This document shows, piece after piece, positions 4,188-6,634 of a stretch of 6,634 bases of DNA. Both the position numbers and the translations under genes were made by a program. The stretch spans positions 1 to 6,634 of the forward strand of contig CAZNVB010000162.1 in assembly GCA_964576265.1 (NCBI GenBank), read 5' to 3'. Source of the stretch: CAZNVB01 sp964576265 (GTDB taxonomy: Bacteria > Acidobacteriota > Aminicenantia > Aminicenantales > UBA8522). Every line of letters begins with the position of its first letter. The first letter of the stretch is position 1. The notes beneath the pieces were generated by a model. It searched no databases, had not been told where the DNA came from, and saw only the letters and a list, made by a program, of their open reading frames with translations.

Positions 4188-6341
4188 TCACTCGACGCCC
4201 ATTTCTTGGAGCAGGAATTCGGCGCCGCCGAATTTCTGCGTCACCCAAAGCACGTACCGGACGTCCACGGCGATCGACCGGCTGTATTCTTCGCTCCAGG
4301 CGTAATCATTGATGGTCGCTTCAAAAGTCCGATCGAAGTTGACTCCGACGAGCTCGCCCCGGGCATTGAGCACCGGGCTTCCCGAATTTCCGCCGGTCGT
4401 GTCGGCGTCATAGAGCATACAAACGGGGACGTCTCCAAGCTGAGGATGAGCAAAAGCGCCGAAGTCCCGTTTGCGGAACAGGTCGGCCAGGGCTGCCGGC
4501 GCATCGAAAGGCTCTTTCCCGGTCGTCTTTTCCAGCACTCCTTTCAGCGTCGTGAACGGCAGGTAGCGGACCGCGTCGGCCGGAGAATAGCCTTTGATCC
4601 GGCCGTAGGTCAGCCGCAGCGTCCCGTTGGCGTCGGGAATAAAGCTCTTCCCTTGGTAAAGCTCCTTCACATCATACAGCCGGGCATAAAGCGGGTCGAG
4701 AGCGCCGCGGTCCGCCCTCTGTCTTTCCCTGATTTCCAGGCTGGATGGATAGAGCGCTCGAGCGAGATCCAGGAACGGATCTTTGACGGCGGCCAGCTCG
4801 TCTGCTGTTTTGCCAAGCAAATCCTCGACGAACTTCGGATCGCTAATCTTGGTAGAGGCATAAGCCGCGGCGAGATAGTCGTCGACCGCCTTCTCACTCC
4901 AATCGCCCCTAAAGATTTCGTCTACGGCCTGAATCCGATGGGACGGGCTGAGCTTCGAAGCCCGCTTGAGCAGCTCCTTGAAAATCGCCCTGTCGGTCGG
5001 CTCATGATAGTTGCGCAGGGAAAGCAGAAGCCGCTCCTTCGTCTGGGCGAAGTTCCGATTCATGTAGGCCGACTCCCTCTCGAGATCGGGCTTGCCGCGC
5101 TCGACGGCGGCTTCATAAATGGTCGATGCCGAACTCAGCAGACTGACGGAGCTGCGAAGATAGCCGTGAATCATCTCCTGCTCCGCCCGCCGGCGCATTT
5201 CCTGATAGACGGCGTCGATCTCGGACAAAACCGTTCCGTAAAGAGTCCGCCTCTTTTCATCGGCTGCGATGAATTCCTGAAGTTTCTTTTCTTCCTCTCT
5301 CCGTCTTTGGACCAGGCCAAGGCGCTTCATCCCTTTCAGCTTGCCGCGATAATTCTTCATGGTGTTGGCCAACCCTTTGATCCGAGCGGCATGTTTGAGG
5401 GCGATGTTCCGATCCTCGGCTCCCATTTTCTCCATGAGGTCGATCTGCCAAGCATACCAGTCGACGACATAGGGCATCCGGACATCTTCTTCGTACGACA
5501 GGTAGCCGGCCGTGGAGTGTCGGTAGGTTCGGCCGGGATAGCCGAGAAGAAAGACAAAATCGCCCTCGCTCGCCCCGCGCGGTTCGACCTTGAGGAATCT
5601 CTTCGGTTTGAAGGGGACGTTCTGAGCCGAATATTCTGCGGGCGAGCCGTCGGGGGCAACATAGGCTCGAAGGAAAGAGAAATCGCCGGTGTGGCGCGGC
5701 CACATCCAATTGTCTTCTTCCCCGCCGAAGTTGCCGATCGCCTGGGGCGGGACATAAACCAGGCGGATATCCTTGAGATAAGTGTAAAGAAAAAGGACGT
5801 AGGTCTTGCCGCTGAACATCTCGGCCACCTCGGCGCGCTTGCCGGGATTGTCCTTCTCGGCCCGGGCGATAATCTCTTTGCTGCGCTTCTCGACGGCTTT
5901 GGATCTTGCGGCGAAGTCCATTCCCGGTTTGACGGCGCTCAAGACGTCCGCAGAAACATCCCGGAATGACTCGGTAATCCGAGCCGTCATTCCCTTGGCC
6001 TGGATTTCTTCGGCCCGCGTCCGGGCCAGAAACCCGTGGCGAATATAATCGTTTTCTTTCGTGCTCGCCGCCTGAACGGCCCCGAAAGCGACATGGTGGT
6101 TGGTGATCATCAGCCCTTCAGGGGAGATGAAAGAGCCTGTCGCGCCGAGGCTGACGATGGCGAAGATCAGGCTCGGGTCTCTGCCGAAGATCTCCGCCGG
6201 GTCGATCTCTAAGCCTTTGGACCGAAGATCAAGCTTCCCGATCTCGCTGATCGGATACATCCCCTCGTCGGCGGAAGCCGGAACCCGCGCCGGGATGAGC
6301 AGCCAGAGAAGCAACACCGTTCCCGTGATCTGGCGAATCAT
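4188..6341 (-). CDS. Secreted S46-family dipeptidyl-peptidase, DPP11-like specificity residue
   Basis: The 717-residue product has the usual length of family S46 serine exopeptidases (DPP7, DPP11, DAP BII), which remove dipeptides from peptide N-termini in the periplasm. A Sec signal is cut around ASA|DEGM (residue 24/25). The chymotrypsin-like triad is intact: His83 in MITNHHVAFG, Asp220 in PRHTGDFSF, Ser653 in TGGNSGSPVLN. Asn211-Trp212 (DNWMWPRH) and Asp670 match the residues that hold the substrate amino group in this family. Position +18 from the catalytic Ser is Arg671 (NFDRTFEA). By known comparison this is Arg in DPP11 (Asp/Glu at P1) and Gly in DPP7 (hydrophobic P1), so acidic specificity is inferred. 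A charged helical insertion fills roughly residues 300-560, as in the family. The ATG has AAGGAGG five bases upstream. The family is secure; the specificity is an inference from one residue. Confidence 0.93.
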   Translation of the reverse strand: MIRQITGTVLLLWLLIPARVPASADEGMYPISEIGKLDLRSKGLEIDPAEIFGRDPSLIFAIVSLGATGSFISPEGLMITNHHVAFGAVQAASTKENDYIRHGFLARTRAEEIQAKGMTARITESFRDVSADVLSAVKPGMDFAARSKAVEKRSKEIIARAEKDNPGKRAEVAEMFSGKTYVLFLYTYLKDIRLVYVPPQAIGNFGGEEDNWMWPRHTGDFSFLRAYVAPDGSPAEYSAQNVPFKPKRFLKVEPRGASEGDFVFLLGYPGRTYRHSTAGYLSYEEDVRMPYVVDWYAWQIDLMEKMGAEDRNIALKHAARIKGLANTMKNYRGKLKGMKRLGLVQRRREEEKKLQEFIAADEKRRTLYGTVLSEIDAVYQEMRRRAEQEMIHGYLRSSVSLLSSASTIYEAAVERGKPDLERESAYMNRNFAQTKERLLLSLRNYHEPTDRAIFKELLKRASKLSPSHRIQAVDEIFRGDWSEKAVDDYLAAAYASTKISDPKFVEDLLGKTADELAAVKDPFLDLARALYPSSLEIRERQRADRGALDPLYARLYDVKELYQGKSFIPDANGTLRLTYGRIKGYSPADAVRYLPFTTLKGVLEKTTGKEPFDAPAALADLFRKRDFGAFAHPQLGDVPVCMLYDADTTGGNSGSPVLNARGELVGVNFDRTFEATINDYAWSEEYSRSIAVDVRYVLWVTQKFGGAEFLLQEMGVE

Positions 6342-6346
6342 CGCTC

Positions 6347-6353
6347 CCTCCTT
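6347..6353 (-). promoter_or_regulatory. Strong ribosome binding site of the S46 peptidase
   Basis: AAGGAGG lies five bases before the ATG at 6341, a near-perfect Shine-Dalgarno sequence that fixes the start of the signal peptide. Confidence 0.75.
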
Positions 6354-6439
6354 TCGTTATTGGGATCAAGTCTAAACTCAGGAATGCGCAGAGATCGCAG
6401 ACTCAGGCTCGTTTTATGAACATCCATAGACATCCTTTT

Positions 6440-6462
6440 GGGTCCACGATGCCTGTGGATCC
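6440..6462. repeat. Inverted repeat between selB and the peptidase gene
   Basis: GGGTCCAC (6440-6447) and GTGGATCC (6455-6462) pair over 8 positions with one wobble, around a 7-base loop. On the minus strand the stem is followed by CAAAAGG rather than T's, so it is not a clear terminator for selB. I saw no convincing -35/-10 pair for the peptidase in 6342-6514, so its promoter is undefined. Confidence 0.35.
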
Positions 6463-6508
6463 GTCGCTCAACATTCAACACGTTTCAATCACCCCGGAGC
6501 TCATTTGT

Positions 6509-6544
6509 CTATTGTCAAGACCCGACCCCTTCTTTGACACCTTT
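6509..6544. repeat. REP-like inverted repeat overlapping the 3' end of selB
   Basis: The plus strand has TGTCAAGA (6513-6520) and TCTTTGACA (6531-6539), an inverted repeat with one extra base, around a GC-rich centre CCCGACCCCT. A further TGTC lies just left of it (6507-6510). Sequences with a GGGTCGGGTCTTGACA core remind me of short dispersed repeats associated with REP-type (RAYT) transposases in uncultivated bacteria, but that is memory and unverified. The selB frame reads through it and its TGA stop (6515-6517) is formed by the TTGACA arm. Confidence 0.4.
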
Positions 6545-6634
6545 TAATATTTGGCGGGTCGAGCCCTTCCGCCGGGTGACGCCGATCTGGTCGAGGAGTT
6601 CGAGCAAGGGGATGGCGTACTTGCGGCTCAAACC
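6515..6634 (-). CDS. selB: C-terminal end of SelB, selenocysteine-specific translation elongation factor (partial)
   Basis: Only the last 39 codons and the TGA stop are in the window; the gene continues to the right. The residues GLSRKYAIPLLELLDQIGVT followed by RRKGSTRQIL match the pattern I know for the last winged helix of bacterial SelB, where SRKYAIPLLE(Y/F)LD and TRR-G-xR are typical. That domain binds the SECIS hairpin of selenoprotein mRNAs, while the unseen N-terminus would be an EF-Tu-like GTPase that delivers Sec-tRNA to UGA codons. The last nine residues (KGVKEGVGS) are encoded by the repeat-like sequence at 6509-6544 and look like an appended tail. The fragment is short, so the call rests on one motif, but that motif is distinctive. 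Confidence 0.75.
   Translation of the reverse strand, partial: GLSRKYAIPLLELLDQIGVTRRKGSTRQILKGVKEGVGS

Noticed and set aside
4173..5969. 598-codon open frame on the plus strand, opposite the S46 peptidase
   Set aside because: It is the antisense of a clear S46 gene with intact catalytic motifs. Long antisense frames are common opposite GC-rich genes, and the translation shows no recognisable domain or plausible N-terminus.
235..6341. In-frame UGA selenocysteine codons in the window's genes, suggested by nearby selB
   Set aside because: All four complete genes have full-length domains, and I saw no in-frame UGA or conserved reading past a UGA stop that would suggest a selenoprotein.
6440..6462. 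Hairpin as the selB terminator
   Set aside because: The stem is followed by CAAAAGG on the selB strand rather than a U-tract, so I list it only as an inverted repeat.
1..6634. CRISPR array, tRNA, rRNA, insertion sequence, toxin-antitoxin or defence system
   Set aside because: I saw no regularly spaced repeats, cloverleaf sequences, transposase motifs or defence-type domains on either strand.

Overview
The window is a stretch of chromosome from an uncultivated-looking Gram-negative bacterium. Every gene I can support lies on the minus strand. DNA is moderately GC-rich with short AT-rich promoter islands. The gene set is an S46-type exopeptidase, exported proteins with Sec or Tat signals, a DUF362 protein with a BACON-like tail, and a SelB C-terminus. 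This fits Acidobacteriota or Candidatus Aminicenantes better than a well-studied phylum, but the assignment is an inference, not a search result.

Layout in the direction of transcription (right to left): (1) 6634-6515, the last 39 codons of a gene whose end reads like the final winged helix of SelB, the selenocysteine-specific elongation factor. Its extreme 3' end runs into an inverted-repeat, REP-like sequence that supplies the stop codon. (2) 6341-4188, a complete secreted S46 dipeptidyl-peptidase with an intact catalytic triad and an arginine where DPP11-type enzymes (Asp/Glu specificity) carry it. (3) 4058-3513, a small secreted protein of unknown function with its own strong sigma70-like promoter that abuts the peptidase terminator. 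(4) 3257-2244, a periplasmic sugar-type substrate-binding protein, probably lipid-anchored, with no permease or ATPase beside it. (5) 1833-235, a Tat-exported DUF362 protein fused to a C-terminal BACON-like beta-sandwich.

The genes are separated by 170-410 bases. Three have recognisable promoters of their own, so this is a row of independent transcription units rather than one operon. Four of the five products are exported to the envelope or periplasm. A role in peptide and carbohydrate scavenging is plausible but not shown. The 410-base gap at 1834-2243 contains two long imperfect hairpins and no convincing gene.

I found no CRISPR array, tRNA, rRNA, insertion sequence or defence system, and no convincing wholly new system. 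The best leads are a 16-base motif shared (15/16) at nearly the same distance upstream of genes 3 and 5, the repeat-like end of selB, the DPP11-like specificity residue, and the DUF362-BACON fusion.
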